DNA from: Irpex lacteus
Taxonomy: Eukaryota > Basidiomycota > Agaricomycetes > Polyporales > Irpicaceae
Assembly (NCBI GenBank): GCA_001986395.2
Contig: MQVO02000002.1
Location: forward strand, 1,612,001 to 1,676,000
Direction of reading: 5' to 3'
DNA length: 64,000 nucleotides
Of the stretch, positions 1 through 13,338 are shown piece by piece. The notes beneath the pieces were generated by a model, which worked only from the letters and a program-made list of their open reading frames with translations, did no database searches and had not been told where the DNA came from. The translations under genes were made by a program, and so were the position numbers. Position 1 is the first letter of the stretch. Each line of letters opens with the position of its first letter.

Positions 1-424
1 CGTCAAGGCTATTCTCTCGTCTTGTTCAACGCAACATGATACTGAGCATTCTTGAGCGCAGTCGCAACAGGACATATGCGCCTTCGACGTGCCGCACAAG
101 GCGGCTGCGATGGCCGTTCCAGCCCCAGATCTTGTCTTATCTAGGTTCGCGCAATGGTTCGTGATGCGGAGGGAACGTGGCGTTCGGAACAAACGTCCCA
201 TACTCCGAAAACGGGTGTCGTTGTATTTTCTCTACGGGACATCGTAGCTAGGACGTCGTCCGCAATGTCGCCCGCCGTAGTGACCTTGTCTGCCTCGAGG
301 CTCTCGAGAGCATTGTTTTTTAAACATTGCGTTTGCAGTTGCGCATTGTCCAAGCGCGGTATAGTCGCTGAGCTGCGTTGACATTCACAGCGTCCGCCAC
401 CAGCGCACATTGGTTCTTTCGAAA
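1..424. other. no supported gene
   Basis: Two overlapping open frames on opposite strands cover about 141-410, but neither resembles a known family or has flanking splice structure. The minus frame would begin only about 15 bases from the candidate start at 425. I see no RNA gene or repeat here. Confidence 0.4.
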
Positions 425-696
425 ATGAAGGTGAGTGCGGGTATATTCGCGACTGTTATGACCAATAGGTCGCCGATATTGCTGTAATTGATACTGTTCA
501 CTAGACTCATCTGACGTCCGCTACACTTTCTGCGGTCTCTCAAGTATTGATGGCTATTGGGTTATGCCTCGTGTTGCGGTATTATTACGGCACATATGGC
601 GGAGGCGCTGAAAGGGTCGAGGTAACTCACACGCGGATATCAGAAACTTACTTTACAAGCTCCTTGATTTGGCAGGTCTTTGAAGGGACAGCATAA
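425..696 (+). CDS. possible 47-residue single-pass membrane protein, three exons
   Basis: Not recognised. Three exons splice into one clean frame: 425-430 (Met-Lys), 505-621 and 676-696, with introns 431-504 (GTGAGT...CTAG) and 622-675 (GTAACT...GGCAG). The product starts MKTHLTSATLSAVSQ, then a hydrophobic stretch (about residues 13-28, core VLMAIGLCLVL), then a tail rich in Tyr/Gly and ending in acidic residues. The size and the single helix would fit a small mitochondrial or ER membrane subunit, but that is inference. It lies about 240 bases upstream of the pheromone receptor on the same strand. It does not end in a CaaX box, so it is not a pheromone precursor. The support is only splice-signal and frame consistency over a short length, so the call is weak. 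Confidence 0.3.
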
Positions 697-937
697 GCAA
701 GTGCCCATATCAGGCAAAGGGATCAAATTCTCGCGCTCAACCTGCACTAAAACCGCTCACGACTTTGCCCACAAGGGGACGTCCGAAACGGGACACAAGG
801 GGGAACTCCCGCTACGCAAGGTTAAATATGACTATGTATCCTGAGGCGATGCCTCATCGTCGTCTCTCTCTGTTCCACTCCAGCACGTACGGCTCATTCC
901 TGTGCTTGACGATCCTCCCACCTTCGATTCAGTCAAG

Positions 938-2556
938 ATGGTTCCGTGGCATGTTACGCAGAGCGCACTCACGGCGATGAACTTCATCACAGCCTTTTTG
1001 GTTACTGTTCCTCTCTACTGGCATCTGGAAGGTAAGACAACATATGTTCATTCGCCCTATTCTCTGGCTAACATCATTTGCTCAGCGGTCAACGTGGGAT
1101 GCATCCTCCTCATCTTCTGGGTCGGGACGTCGTGTCTCATATCGGGGGTGAACTGTGTTATATGGAGGGACAATGCTATAAACTGGTCACCGATCTGGGG
1201 TGATATCAGTGCGTTCGCCACTCTCGTTCGCGACAGCAAATTCTGACATACCTTGCAGCGGTCCACTTCCAATTCATCGCGTCGCAGGGAGTGATTGCCT
1301 CGGGCATGGTGATTGCTCGCCGCTTGAACAAGATTGCGAGCACCAGCTCTGTGTCAACTAGCAGGTCGGACAGACGTCGCCAAATATTGATCGACCTCGC
1401 TTATGGCATGACGAGCCCAATAGTTCTTCTCATCTTCAGTGAGTTCTCAGCCATGAGCTTTCGCTGAACTGTTCTCATTATTCACTCCTCGTAGTGTGGT
1501 TCCTCCAAGGCCATCGTTTCGATATCTTCGAGGGTATTGGGCCCCAACCTGTTATCCCCAACACTTACATCGCAGACATCGTCATTCACGGAATTGAACT
1601 CATTACTGGTTTGATGGGTGCCATCTATAACAGTGAGTTATCCTGAATATCCGTCAAACTATAACGACTAATCTCGACTTGTCTGTGATAGTCATGACTC
1701 TTCGAATCTTTTTGAGACGCCGCAAGCAGTTCAACGAGTTGCTCGCATCCAACAGCAACCTGTCTTTCAACCGCTACATGCGTCTCATGGCCCTCTGCTG
1801 TTTTGACATCTTCCTCACAATCCCTCTGGTGATCTTCCTCATCGTCTTCGATCGCACGGTCAACCCGACCTACGAATGGAAGGGTTTGGCAGATCTGCAT
1901 TCCGGATTCAGTCGCGTCGGCCAGTACCCCTCCCTTCTATGGACTATACCGCATGGTGCCGCCTTTATCAACACTTGCCAGAATTGGTTCACGATCTTAT
2001 ATGGGATCTTGTTCTTCTGCTTCTTTGGTCTCGCGGAGGAGGCTCGCACGCACTACCGTCTCGCTTTCACGACGATTGCTAAGAAGTTGGGCTACTCCAC
2101 TGCTGGCAGCAGTCTCGAGTCGAGCACTGGTTTCCCGTACGTCGTTTTCGAACATGAAGTGATCTTTACAGGTACTAATATCACTTCTCACCTTACAGAA
2201 GCAAGGGCTCCAAGCTTGGCGTCACAATCCCCAGTTTCATTCAGCGAAGCACAAACAGGCGGTCTATTGGCTCGTTCTCAGACAAGCTCTCGATCGGCGA
2301 TTTCGACTCTCTCGACGATGTGGAGAAGAACGCATACTCACCCGCGGACACTGTATCATCTTCGAGCGAGTCTATCCTGACACCTGTCGACGCTGTTCGT
2401 GTACACCAGCAACAAGAGGTGAAGGTCGACTTCCCCGAGCAGATGCACATACGAGAAGAGCACATACGGCCAGATTCGGACATCGTCGTTGCTCACAGAC
2501 GTTCTCCTGATCCCGATGTCCCCAGCTCAATACGGGACTCTCTGCATCTTGCATAG
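938..2556 (+). CDS. STE3: STE3-type mating pheromone receptor (fungal class D GPCR)
   Basis: Seven-helix receptor for farnesylated mating peptides, acting at the plasma membrane through the pheromone G protein and MAPK pathway. Helix 1 ends in PLYWHLE. After an intron at 1032-1085 comes a block typical of the family: NVGCILLIFWVG, then a helix ending in WRDNAINWSPIWGDIS. A second intron (1209-1258) follows, then VHFQFIASQGV and ARRLNKIAS, then WFLQGHRFDIFEGIGPQPVI, and a long exon with RRRKQFNELL and NRYMRLMALCCFDI. The last intron is 2137-2198. The tail is Ser-rich and acidic (DFDSLDDVEKNAYSPADTV) and ends at 2556. The ATG at 938 gives about 12 residues before helix 1; an upstream start exon is possible. 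I found no CaaX pheromone precursor beside it, so it may be a non-mating-type-specific STE3 paralogue rather than part of an active B locus. Family assignment is firm; mating role is not. Confidence 0.9.
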
Positions 2557-3109
2557 ACTGTACCCTTGTTTTTGCGACACCCTTTTCCTTCTCTTCATAC
2601 GTAGCGACAAAATTCAGAATACACTGCCCTCTTCCTCCTCTCATGACATTTCGGTCGGGTTTGAACTTTCATATACTGTTCTTCACTCGTTACATATCTC
2701 CCACTGTATCTCTAGCTTTCACCATCACCTCGACGATATCTACAGGTTCGTCACATACCATTATTACCCTATCCTATGTGTAATGTATCCAGCTGTATCC
2801 TTACTCCATTATGTCTCCCAGTAGATAGCGACTTGACCAATATACATGGTTCAAAGCAGTGTTTACCGTGTCCGAAACTCGTCTGACTTATTGTATAAGT
2901 ACACTTCAGTCGAGAAAAGAGTGTCGCTCGGTGCAACCCTCATTATCAACGAAGGAGATCAACTATGTCTGAGATTCATTCTAGTACAAACAATGATACT
3001 ACTCAAATACATGTGCACTTGTCCGTCAGAGAAAACAACAGTACTGAGTTCTTGCCTACAAAGAGTCCCATTCTACGCTATAAATGCTACATCCAGTCCT
3101 TGTCATGTC
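2557..3109. other. convergent intergenic region
   Basis: This lies between the 3' ends of the receptor gene and the minus-strand GDP-mannose dehydratase. It is pyrimidine-rich and AT-rich and probably holds both 3' untranslated regions. Open frames here look like chance. No CaaX-ending short frame was found by eye. Confidence 0.4.
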
Positions 3110-4619
<1,510 letters not shown>

Positions 4620-4671
4620 GCTGGGGGAAACGGAGAGATTAGACGATGGTGGATGCGAACAGTCTAGGCAG

Positions 4672-4679
4672 CTTATATA
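4672..4679 (-). promoter_or_regulatory. TATA box of the GDP-mannose dehydratase gene
   Basis: The minus strand reads TATATAAG about 53-60 bases upstream of the ATG at 4619. This is a plausible core promoter spacing for a short 5' untranslated region. Confidence 0.5.
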
Positions 4680-4728
4680 GTGGGCTCAGGGCCTCGTTTC
4701 CCCCACGCCTCCGTCGCCGCTCTGGAAA

Positions 4729-5886
4729 TGACAGAAATATGGTCGGATCTGTCCGTGGCCGTCGACGCTGGAACTGAAGAGCTCATCGACCAGAACGGCG
4801 TCCGCCTCTCGGTAATTCACGAGCGCCCACATATCCTCCTGGCAGTCGCCGCTCACGCTCACGTACACCACCATCTGCCTTTCTGCTTGGCATTCTAACA
4901 GGATAGCATTATACCCTTCTCTGAAGAGACGGTCTTCCTATGGGTGCCCAGCCGGAGTCTGATCCAGGATATCTTCAACAAACGGCGGCCGCAACAAGAG
5001 AGCTCGCAGATTGGTATGTAATGCTCATCGAGTTGTAGGAATTCTAACAACACTTATCATCGTCTGCGACGACTCTCTGCGCCTTAGGTTCGATGCAAAG
5101 TATGCGCGTCCAGCCATTGCCGTCTCACATCGAGCGTGGCTCACTCGGCCGGTATTAACCGTACGTCTCGCCCTTGACATGGTTCCTTGCCCTGAGCGGA
5201 CCTGAAGGCTAAATGTACCTCCCCAGACATTTCTCATTATCCTCATTGCACTCAGTGCAGTGCCTATCTTTCTCTTCTTGTGAGTCAAGACTGTTCGTTA
5301 CCCTTAGTCATCGAGGCTCATAAAAACTGCCAGAATATTTTGCATCGCGGTCTCAGTGACATTCATCGTCATAGGACTAGGGATAGCGGTGGTCTCTGCA
5401 GGGGCCGTTATAGTGCTGACGGGTGAGTTGGATGCCCCAAATCCCTTATTACCGTGTCAAAACGCTGGTGTCCATTACTGCGTCGACGTTGCCAGCCTAA
5501 AGGGCTTTCCCGGGGATTACTTCACCCCGGACGTACAAAGGTTGATGGCTAGTCTGTGACCGGGCATCTACCGTTGAAGTCTCTCAAAAGACTCCTAGAT
5601 GTTGTCGGTAATGCCAATATCATATACTGACGACAGTTTGCTGTTAGGTGCCGTACTGGTTTGCCTCTTGGTTTTCCTTGTCTTCGTTGCTGCTGGCTTA
5701 ACAGGATTTGCCCTCTCGACCCTTATGTCCTATCGATTCTTTACGAGTGTTCGCACAAACGGCGTTCGTGACGGAGCGACGCAATGGATTCAAGAGACTC
5801 GTGGACGACTTTACGACAAACCCACTCAATCCACTGCCAACAACTATCCAGATGCAAAGCAAGCTCAGAGCACGGAATCAAACTAA
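4729..5886 (+). CDS. unknown small membrane protein, multi-exon
   Basis: No family recognised. It starts MTEIWSDLSVAVDAG just 109 bases from the divergent dehydratase start. Exon 1 splices at 4812 (GTAATT...ACAG, to 4901) into DSIIPFSEETVFLWVPS. Further exons give a basic soluble part (AVSHRAWLTRP) and then three hydrophobic segments: TFLIILIALSAVPIFLFL, a second around IAVSVTFIVIGLGIAVV, and a third around AVLVCLLVFLVFVAAGL. Between helices 2 and 3 is a loop with two cysteines (LLPCQNAGVHYC). The frame is held by a 50-nt intron (5541-5590) and a 40-nt intron (5608-5647), giving DVQRLLDVVGAVLV. The tail is polar (ETRGRLYDKPTQ). The joins near 5012-5110 are the least certain. Function unknown. 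Confidence 0.55.
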
Positions 5887-6425
5887 ATTCCAAGTCTACT
5901 CGGATGTGTTGTTCAGATTTATTGAGGAAATATCGTATATCATCTGGTAATGTGTTTGTTATGCTTTGCTCTCGGTTTACGATGTTTATATTTGCCAGTA
6001 ATCGAGAAATACCCGTTTTACGTTCTCTATGCAGTGTGCGTGCCAAGTGGTCCCGATCACTCGACTCAAGTATCATGTGTACACTCGAGCATTAAACCAG
6101 GTAGTCAATCTTTGGTGAGTACGCCGGTAAAACCTCGTCAGTCTTGCCATCCTGGAGGGGCGTGGGAATCCCCACGTGGCTCTCACTGCCACTATTCAAC
6201 AGCGCCGCCAAGTAGCAAGCAGACATGAATCCTGTCATCTATTAGATGACTCTATTGAGTTGTCGGTTCCGAGTCAAGGTCACCAGCTTTCCAGCGCTGT
6301 GTTCTTGTTCGTTCATCACGAACTCGCTCCCAAGCACCAGATCCCATGTCCGAACTCCGCTCACGACCTATATAAGACTATCTGTGCGTGTGTTTGGACA
6401 TCTCTCAGCTTCTCACACAACCACC
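5887..6425. other. intergenic, promoter of the VIT/VWA gene
   Basis: No supported gene. Short frames here have no splice structure or family resemblance. A TATA box lies near the right end. Confidence 0.4.
6369..6376 (+). promoter_or_regulatory. TATA box of the VIT/VWA gene
   Basis: TATATAAG lies about 50 bases upstream of the ATG at 6426. That ATG sits in a strong start context (CCACCATGG), which supports the chosen start. Confidence 0.55.
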
Positions 6426-9361
6426 ATGGCACGTACTCACATCTACCGCTGTGGTATCGTCTTCACCCGCGAGGCGGTGAAAACATACCTTCCCCTCGAA
6501 CGAGTGATCGCCGATATCGACATTGTAGACGGTAAGCGACACTAAAAGCAAGGATGCTCGTCACTCCTGATGCTATCTCTACTAGTATCCGCCGTAGTGA
6601 GAGTAAGCCAAGATTTTTGGCAATACTCCGACGAGCCTGTACCCTCCGCCAGCTATGTGTTTCCTGTCCCTGCACACGCTGCAGTGTGTGGGTTCGAGAT
6701 GCGCAGCCAGGATGGTAAGGTCATCAAAGCTGTTGCGAAGGAGAGGGAACAGGCCCGCAAAGAACACGAGGCAGCTATACAAGAAGGCCAGATGACGGGC
6801 CTCGTCCAGCATGCAGCCGATGATGGTGATCACTCATTCCGTCAACGGATTAGTTTTGTTGCTCACTGTCATTTCAGTGTTTCTCATTTCCTTGGGTGTT
6901 TTGCCGGCTAAACAACAGATTACTACTGTCATTACAGTATGTCGTACTTCGACACGCCTCCACATCTATCTCGCTGACGATCGTGTCATAGTACGTCATG
7001 GACCTAATGGAAGCCGATATCAGCGACTACGTCCGTTTCCAATTACCCATGGCCGTCGGTATGCGATATGGTCAGGTTCCCCAAGGCGCAGAGGGTGCCC
7101 CGACCGCGAACCCAAGGCGCGTTGATATCAATGTAAACATACGGATGGCCGGCATCATCCGGTCCATTATATCGCTCCCATCCCATCCCATTATCACCAG
7201 CACAGATGAGACATCTACTACGGTTAAGTCAGTCGCTTTCTCATCCGACAACTTCCTTCAGCAAGATTTTGTTCTCGTTGTCAGGGCCGATGGCCTCGAT
7301 AGCCCTCGTTGCTTCGCAGAGACACATCCTACTGGGACGACGGCTTTGCAGTTGACCATGGTCCCAAAGTTCAACTTTCCACCTATTCCAGTTCAGGAGT
7401 ATATCTTCCTTGTGGATAGGAGTGGTAGCATGGACGGTGCTCGCGTTGAGACAGCGAGAGCTACTCTCACCATGCTGCTCCGCTCCCTACCTAGCCGTGG
7501 GACGACGTTCAACATATTTGATTTCGGCTCTGATTGCCATGGGCTCTGGAACGAAAGCGTTCAATACTCTGAGGAGTCACTTGCTCAAGCAGTGAGTATC
7601 CATCATGCTTGTTTGGCGACAGCCACTGATTAGATTTATTGCTCGGTAGACCAATTATGTTGATAATATCAGCGTCAATGGAGGTACAGCAATCCGCAAG
7701 GCATTGGAACAGGTCTTCGCAAGCAGAAATAAGCATATCCCGACGGCTTGCTTCGTCTTAACAGACGGTGAGGTACGCACGTGGCGGTCAAGCTCCCATA
7801 CTGCTTGTTAATTTCTGTATGCACCTCGTAGGCCTACGATATCGACGCCACACTTGGGACAGTGTCTGCTGCCGTCACCTCGTCAAGCATGGATGCTCCT
7901 CTGCGGGTGTTTACTCTTGGCATCGGCAATACGACATCCACCGCTATGTGCGAAGGCATCGCGAGGCTAGGCAATGGCGTCTGTCTCATGGCTGTAGAGT
8001 CAGAAAGCATAGTCGCCAAGACCTCGAAACTTCTGCGCGCGAGTCGTTCTTACACTCTCAAGAACGTCGGTGTTGAATGGGGAGTGAACTTCCCTGTGTC
8101 ATCCGATGTCACCCTTCAGACCAGCTTGTTCCGCCAAACCCCCGATCCCGTTGAATCTATCTACGCCGGTAATCGCTTCGTCGTATTTGCTCTCATCAAG
8201 CACAGTGACTTCGTCATTCCCGATCGGGTGATTGTTAGAGCTCAACAGAACGGACAGGGCGAAGTCTTCACCTTTGAAATTCCCGTAGAAAGACTCCCAG
8301 AAATGGGGCACGCGAAGCAGGCACATCTCATTCATACGCTGACTGCTCGTCGAATTATTCAAGAACTGGAGGATAAGAACAAGGCCAGAGGAGAAGAAGA
8401 TAACAAGAAAGCAACCATTCACCTGGGCGAACAATACCAACTTGCCAGTCGTTACACCTCATTTATCGCAGTGGAAAAGCGTAAAACAACAAATCCAAAC
8501 GAAGATACGAGACCTGGGACCTCGTCCGCGGAGGACAAGGACGAAGACGAAGGCTTTTTTATTCTCCAGGATCAAGACTGGTCACTCCCAGGTATGTAAC
8601 ATGATATCGTTGTCGATAAATCCGTTCGACTCATGCATGGTTGGATTGTTGATATTGACGGTACCCTAGAGGCGTCCATGGAGACATTTGAGATGCCCTC
8701 GGGTGGGATAATAGTAAGTGCAAGGCCCTCAGTCATCCCAATGTCCCTGGCGATGAGAAGAAGTGCAAGGCCCACTACAGGCGGAAAGGCCCCTAGAATT
8801 CAGCTGGCTACCCACTCTGCCCAAAACACCGCACCAGTTGAATTTTTGAGTATTTCAGCAAACCGTAGCGGAAGGCCCCCTAGAAAACAAGTGGCTACCC
8901 AATCTGCCGAAACGACCGCACCGGTTGAACTTTTGAGTATTCCAGCAAGATTCGACGAACTACGTCCGACTGCAGCTGGCAGTATACACTCCCTTGACTC
9001 CCCACCAATGGCAGTCGCTCCCCCCAGTTACAGTTCCCCCGCTCCAGTTGATTTGCCTGGCATAGATGGTCAGGTTGTGTCCCTTGTTCGTCTGCAGTCT
9101 TTCGACGGCTCGTTCACCGTCTCGCCGGCGCTGGAAGCAATTTTGGGCAAGGATATCCTCGCCGAGGGATCGAAGAATGGGGTAGATCCGACCATCTGGG
9201 CGACGGTGCTCGCTGTCGTGTACATGCAGAAGCATCTGGCTGGTCAACTAGAGTTATTGGAAGGACTTGTAGAGAAGTCTAAGGAATTTGTGGCTAGTAG
9301 TGAGTTATCCGGTATTGACTTCGACGAGATTTTGGAGATGGCGGAGCGTTTTATCAAGTAG
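6426..9361 (+). CDS. VIT and von Willebrand A domain protein (VWA5A/PARP4-like)
   Basis: The order is a VIT (vault/inter-alpha-trypsin) domain, a VWA domain and a C-terminal segment as in animal VWA5A. The VIT part carries VPSASYVFPVPAHAAVCGFE and the linked KAVAKEREQARKEHEAAI, then FLISLGVLPAKQ and the block VRFQLPMAVGMRYG. The VWA part has the metal-ion site FLVDRSGSMDG (DxSxS) and, after an intron near 7593-7650, GGTAIRKALEQVF and FVLTDGEAYD. The C-terminal segment LQSFDGSFTVSPALEAILG ... DPTIWATVLAVVYMQ matches the end of VWA5A proteins. Between them is a low-complexity linker with a two-copy repeat (about 8780-8950). No poly-ADP-ribosylation domain is present. Role unknown; the domains mediate protein-protein contacts. 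Confidence 0.85.
8780..8953 (+). repeat. two-copy in-frame repeat in the VWA protein linker
   Basis: Two adjacent copies of about 28-29 codons encode GGKAPRIQLATHSAQNTAPV... and SGRPPRKQVATQSAETTAPV..., followed in each by EFLSISA or ELLSIPA. The nucleotide copies are similar too (cctagaattcagctggctac and cctagaaaacaagtggctac), so the duplication is fairly recent. Confidence 0.75.
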
Positions 9362-9731
9362 TCGAGTACAATGTAATACTAGACGAAATAACAAGCAGAT
9401 GTGTTTTGCACCCGGAATTTACCAGCCATGTAGCACCGACTCAGCCATCTCGAAGGCATGTTTCGATTTTGTGGTAATTGTAATTCGAATGGTGGGAGTT
9501 ACAAAATATGACTCCTTGCACCCAAACGTATCCGATTATCCATCTATAGCTATATAATATTTACCAGCGGATAGATACGCATACGAAGAGCTCTCACCAC
9601 TGTACACTAAGCGATCGGAATATGGCCTCTATAATTTGTCGACCCTTCCCAGATACAACATCCTCCATCTTTCATGACCCGCGGTCGAGCGAGGGTATAT
9701 TTGTTCAAGCAACACAATGTTCCAGACGTGA
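9362..9731. other. convergent intergenic region
   Basis: It separates the 3' ends of the VWA gene and the minus-strand F-box gene. AT-rich, with no gene seen. Confidence 0.4.
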
Positions 9732-11238
9732 TCACCACGGCCTCGCCTGCAACCCGGGCACTATTTCGAGCAAATGCTCGACCTCGGGCTCCTCTTCCGC
9801 CATCTCATACTCAAACAACCCCCCTCGATCTAACTCGCCATACGCCGCCTCGACCCTCTCCCTCTCATCCGCACCAATATCAGAGCCACCTCCCAAGTTC
9901 CCGTTCCTCTTCAACAACGAGAGCTTTTTGAAACTAGGAAGCTTAGCCAACTTTGAAGAGATTCGGCCCATGATGCGACCACACCCTTCTAGCAGCGTGA
10001 ACATCGTCATGTCACCTTGGAATTGTAGGAGTATGGTGATTTCTTCGAGGTGAGGGAGATGTGCGGTTGTGGAGAGGATGCTGGCGAGGTAGGACCAGAC
10101 GAGCATTTCGTAGCTGATGGATGAGAGTTGGAAGTGACCGACGGGGATGTCGAAGCGGAGGGTGCGAAGGGATATGAAAGTGGTTAGGTCGAAGGCGGTA
10201 TAACTGTCGGCTGTATTAATGACGGAATGTTAGATTTATATATCGGTTATAAGGGGCAAGGGGCTTACGTATGGAGTGAACACCCCCGGTTGCGAGGCTG
10301 AGCAGACCGATCAAGTTGAATGAGAGGTTATGTGTGTGAGGAGCGACCATTTCGATCAGTGGAGGGATATGTTCGAGTACGTCTTCGCCGAGGACGTTGA
10401 TGAGCACCGACAGCGTTTGTAACTTGGATAAGTTGAGCTGCAAGGAATCTCGGAGACCTTCGATGATCAAATGGATAGAAAGATCTCCTTCGATGCTCGC
10501 GTTAGATACTCGTAAGCCCTTCGAGTACACAAGACCCTTGGTGGAATGTTCTTGTCCTTCGACGAGAGGCACGAAACCGATGTAGAGGTCCTTGACATGA
10601 CCGATCCAGGTCATCAAGTACAACAAGTCCGGCAGGGACTGAGAGCCACAAAACGGACTACATTTGTTGAAAATGTAGTGAAAGGTGTCGAGGTTCAGTT
10701 TCTCAGGCTTCTTCAACTCAGAGTCCGGCGCAGCCAGTCGGAGTTGGGCGAAACGGTCCAGGCGGACGTCGACCAGTTTGAGTGTGCGGAGGTAGGAGAA
10801 GGAGGAGAGGATGTGAGATAGCAGGGAGGCATCGTAATGAAGTGGTCCACCCCAAAGTACGCCAATTCGACAACTCTCATCACGTTGAGTGAGGATCAGT
10901 CGGAATTCCTGGACGAACGCGCGGACGCTGGTGGTTTTGAGCCATGTCGCGATGTCTTGTAGAGTTCGGGTACTTGGCTCGGACGCGACTGGGGTAAAGC
11001 GCAGTGCTAGTGTACGAAAGAGTAGAGGGCGGACGTTCATGCACCATTGCCGTGAAACAAGAGCACATTGTGCGAGGTTGCCTTTGGAGAAACGCTCATC
11101 TGGGCTGTAGATAACTTCGACACAGGGGACAGCGTGGTCGTCGTAGCATGCTGGCAAGTAGCCTTTGGGCGCGGGAATGTTCGCGAGGTGCTCGAATATG
11201 TCCTGGAGCAGCTCGTTGGGGAACTCACTGATAGGCAT
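9732..11238 (-). CDS. F-box protein of the basidiomycete type
   Basis: Probable substrate receptor of an SCF ubiquitin ligase. The start at 11238 reads MPISEFPNELLQDIFEHLAN, the F-box, followed by CALVSRQWCMNVRPLLFRTL, the usual second half. The remainder is leucine-rich with weak repeat periodicity (LRTLKLVDVRLDRF, LSKLQTLSVLINVLG). One intron near 10212-10268 (GTAAGC...TACAG) leads to an exon with TFISLRTLRFDIPVGHF and an acidic C-terminus (EMAEEEPEVEHLL). A possible 5' untranslated intron ends right before the ATG (TTGACAG). Mushroom genomes hold hundreds of such genes; the substrate cannot be predicted. Confidence 0.75.
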
Positions 11239-12143
11239 TTCTGTCAAGTGAAGTCAGTATTCATGTTTCTCCAGAGACTCGAAGGTAAATATTCTTACTA
11301 CTTGTACCGAGAGTGAGAGAGACCTAGAAAACTTGGGGGGAAGTGGCACTTGTGAGGTTGCTAGACGACGACCAAGATGTCTGGTGGATGTAACGAAGAG
11401 ATATACGCTGGCATCCCCCTGAACAAACGGGTCTGATCCTTATATTTAGCCTGCAATATTGAAAAGGCCGTGAAAGCGCCTGCCGCGCATCCGGGGACGC
11501 ACCAGGGTTGCCGATGACTCTATGTTTGAGTCTAGTCCTTGACAAGTGGCCCCATCGTTGAAAAACCATCGTTTGATAGTGTTGCCAACATGTATGATCA
11601 CTTTTCAAGCCCGAATGAGAATGTGGCCCTGTACGATCTCGATACGAACTGGGGAAGATGCGAAAGCTGTACAGGATGCGTCATATGTAAGGGACGGTCA
11701 GCACGGCTGTGAGTACTCGAGGTGGTCCGCGTTGCTCGCCGTTGCTCGTGACGAGGCAGGGCAGTCGGATAGTTGGTTACGGTCGAGTTATATAGTCTGA
11801 CAAAGGATTTGAGTCGGCCTGACAAAGTCATCGAGGAGGCGGTGGCTGCCACTGCCTGCCAACTGGTACGCGTATTGTAGATTGACGCAGCGGCAGGTGA
11901 ACTCAGCATTGATGCAGCAGGATCAAGTTCGAGGTGGATCAAGTATTTGCGCGGTCTCAGGCTGATGCGCCTGTGCACACATAATACGTCGGTGGTTGTT
12001 GGTCCCAAAGGCTATCTGACATTCTGAATTGGCCGCGCTATGATTGGCCACAACTACACTAGACGCGCGCCTCTCCATCACCGTGACCTTCCCGTCCGAC
12101 TCGGAGTCTCTCTTCTCTTCCAAGTCTACCACCATCGCCAGTG
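11239..12143. other. divergent intergenic region
   Basis: About 900 bases between the F-box gene (minus) and the probable mitochondrial protein (plus). I see no convincing gene, repeat or RNA. Both promoters must lie here. Confidence 0.4.
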
Positions 12144-13085
12144 ATGCTCAGGACACTTTCCCGGTCGGTCTACACGGCGACAAAGCATGCGAAGGTAGTA
12201 CGCACGAACCTCAGCCTCCTTCCACCTCGGTCTCTTGTAGCCAATTCACCCCTTCAAAGCCTGTCTTCCCTGCCTCCCTCTAGGCCACTCTCGTCTCGGA
12301 TAACGAACCCTCTAAATGTTCGACAGTTGAATACGACACGCAACTATTCTTCGAAAGCTGTTGACACGTTTCCAGACCCGGAGAGACCAGGTCTATACTA
12401 CCACCTCTACCACCCACCTTCCCCCGCCTCGGACACCACGGCTGTGTTCGCCATCTCGTTTCTCCAAAACGCACCAGCCTCCGCGGATGCACCCTCTATC
12501 ATAGGCTGGCTGCCTGCTCTTGAAGGCGAACAACCGGGACTGAACGACTTCAGGGAGAACCGTACGTAAACGTATGTATTCTGCACACTTTCACTGTGAC
12601 TTATTCATCCGATACTTTAACAACAGCAAACTTCCGTGAAGTCCTTCACGAAGCAATTCAGAGTGGTTTGCGCGACGAGGTCGATGATATTCAAATCAAT
12701 GGCGCTATACAGACGCAACAAGGGTGGATGCATATTCATGGTACGTCATATCCTCTATGCTACATGACATGCTTCTTACAGAGCTTTGTTTTATTTGCCT
12801 TGTAGACGAACGGAATATACCCGCCCTGGGAAGAATAGGTGACCCAGACGACATTATCGCATCCGTGCGCGTAGAAGACGGCAAAGTCAGTATTCTATCC
12901 CCTATGCCGTATGGCATTGAACACTGACCGCCAGCCCACTTACTGCACAGATTCTCGCTGAGACGTACCAACCCATGCCTGCATATCGACTTTGTACTTC
13001 TGACGGCATACTAAAGCTCACAGAAGGTCTGTCCGAGAGGCTTCTGCAAGTCCTGGAAGAGCGAGATCGTCATCACCAACCATAA
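12144..13085 (+). CDS. conserved-looking protein with probable mitochondrial presequence
   Basis: Family not recognised. The N-terminus MLRTLSRSVYTATKHAKVVR is Arg/Lys/Ser/Thr-rich without acids, followed by more basic, Ser-rich sequence up to about residue 75, which looks like a mitochondrial targeting region. The mature part has PERPGLYYHLYHPPSP, VFAISFLQNAPASADAPSI and IIGWLPALEGEQPGLNDF. Introns near 12560-12625, 12742-12805 and 12889-12950 join NFREVLHEAIQSGLRDEVDD, QTQQGWMHIHDERNIPALG and RIGDPDDIIASVRVEDGKIL, ending in a charged helix at 13085. It is about 250 residues long, compact and apparently intact. Confidence 0.65.
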
Positions 13086-13338
13086 GAAGACAGCCCGGTC
13101 CAAATGTTCCTGCCCCTTCGATTCATACACCGCGCATAGAGACACCCACCACCCATACATCCCACCCCCACATACAAGAAAAGTAGTCAAAGATATGTAT
13201 ACATTGTCACCAGCACGCTCAGTATACCCCCATGCACAGTATTACTATCACAATCACGGACATATGCGTAATTCGACACCATTCACACATATTTGCCACC
13301 TCCTTCGAATTCTGCACCAGGACTGCAACCGCTTGAGC

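Noticed and set aside
154..381. Open frame of 75 codons (and an opposite-strand frame at 141-410)
   Set aside because: No family resemblance or splice structure, and the two frames overlap each other in antisense.
5540..5610. Apparent frameshift in the small membrane protein gene
   Set aside because: A 50-nt intron (5541-5590) plus a 40-nt intron (5608-5647) restores the frame and links to the next hydrophobic segment.
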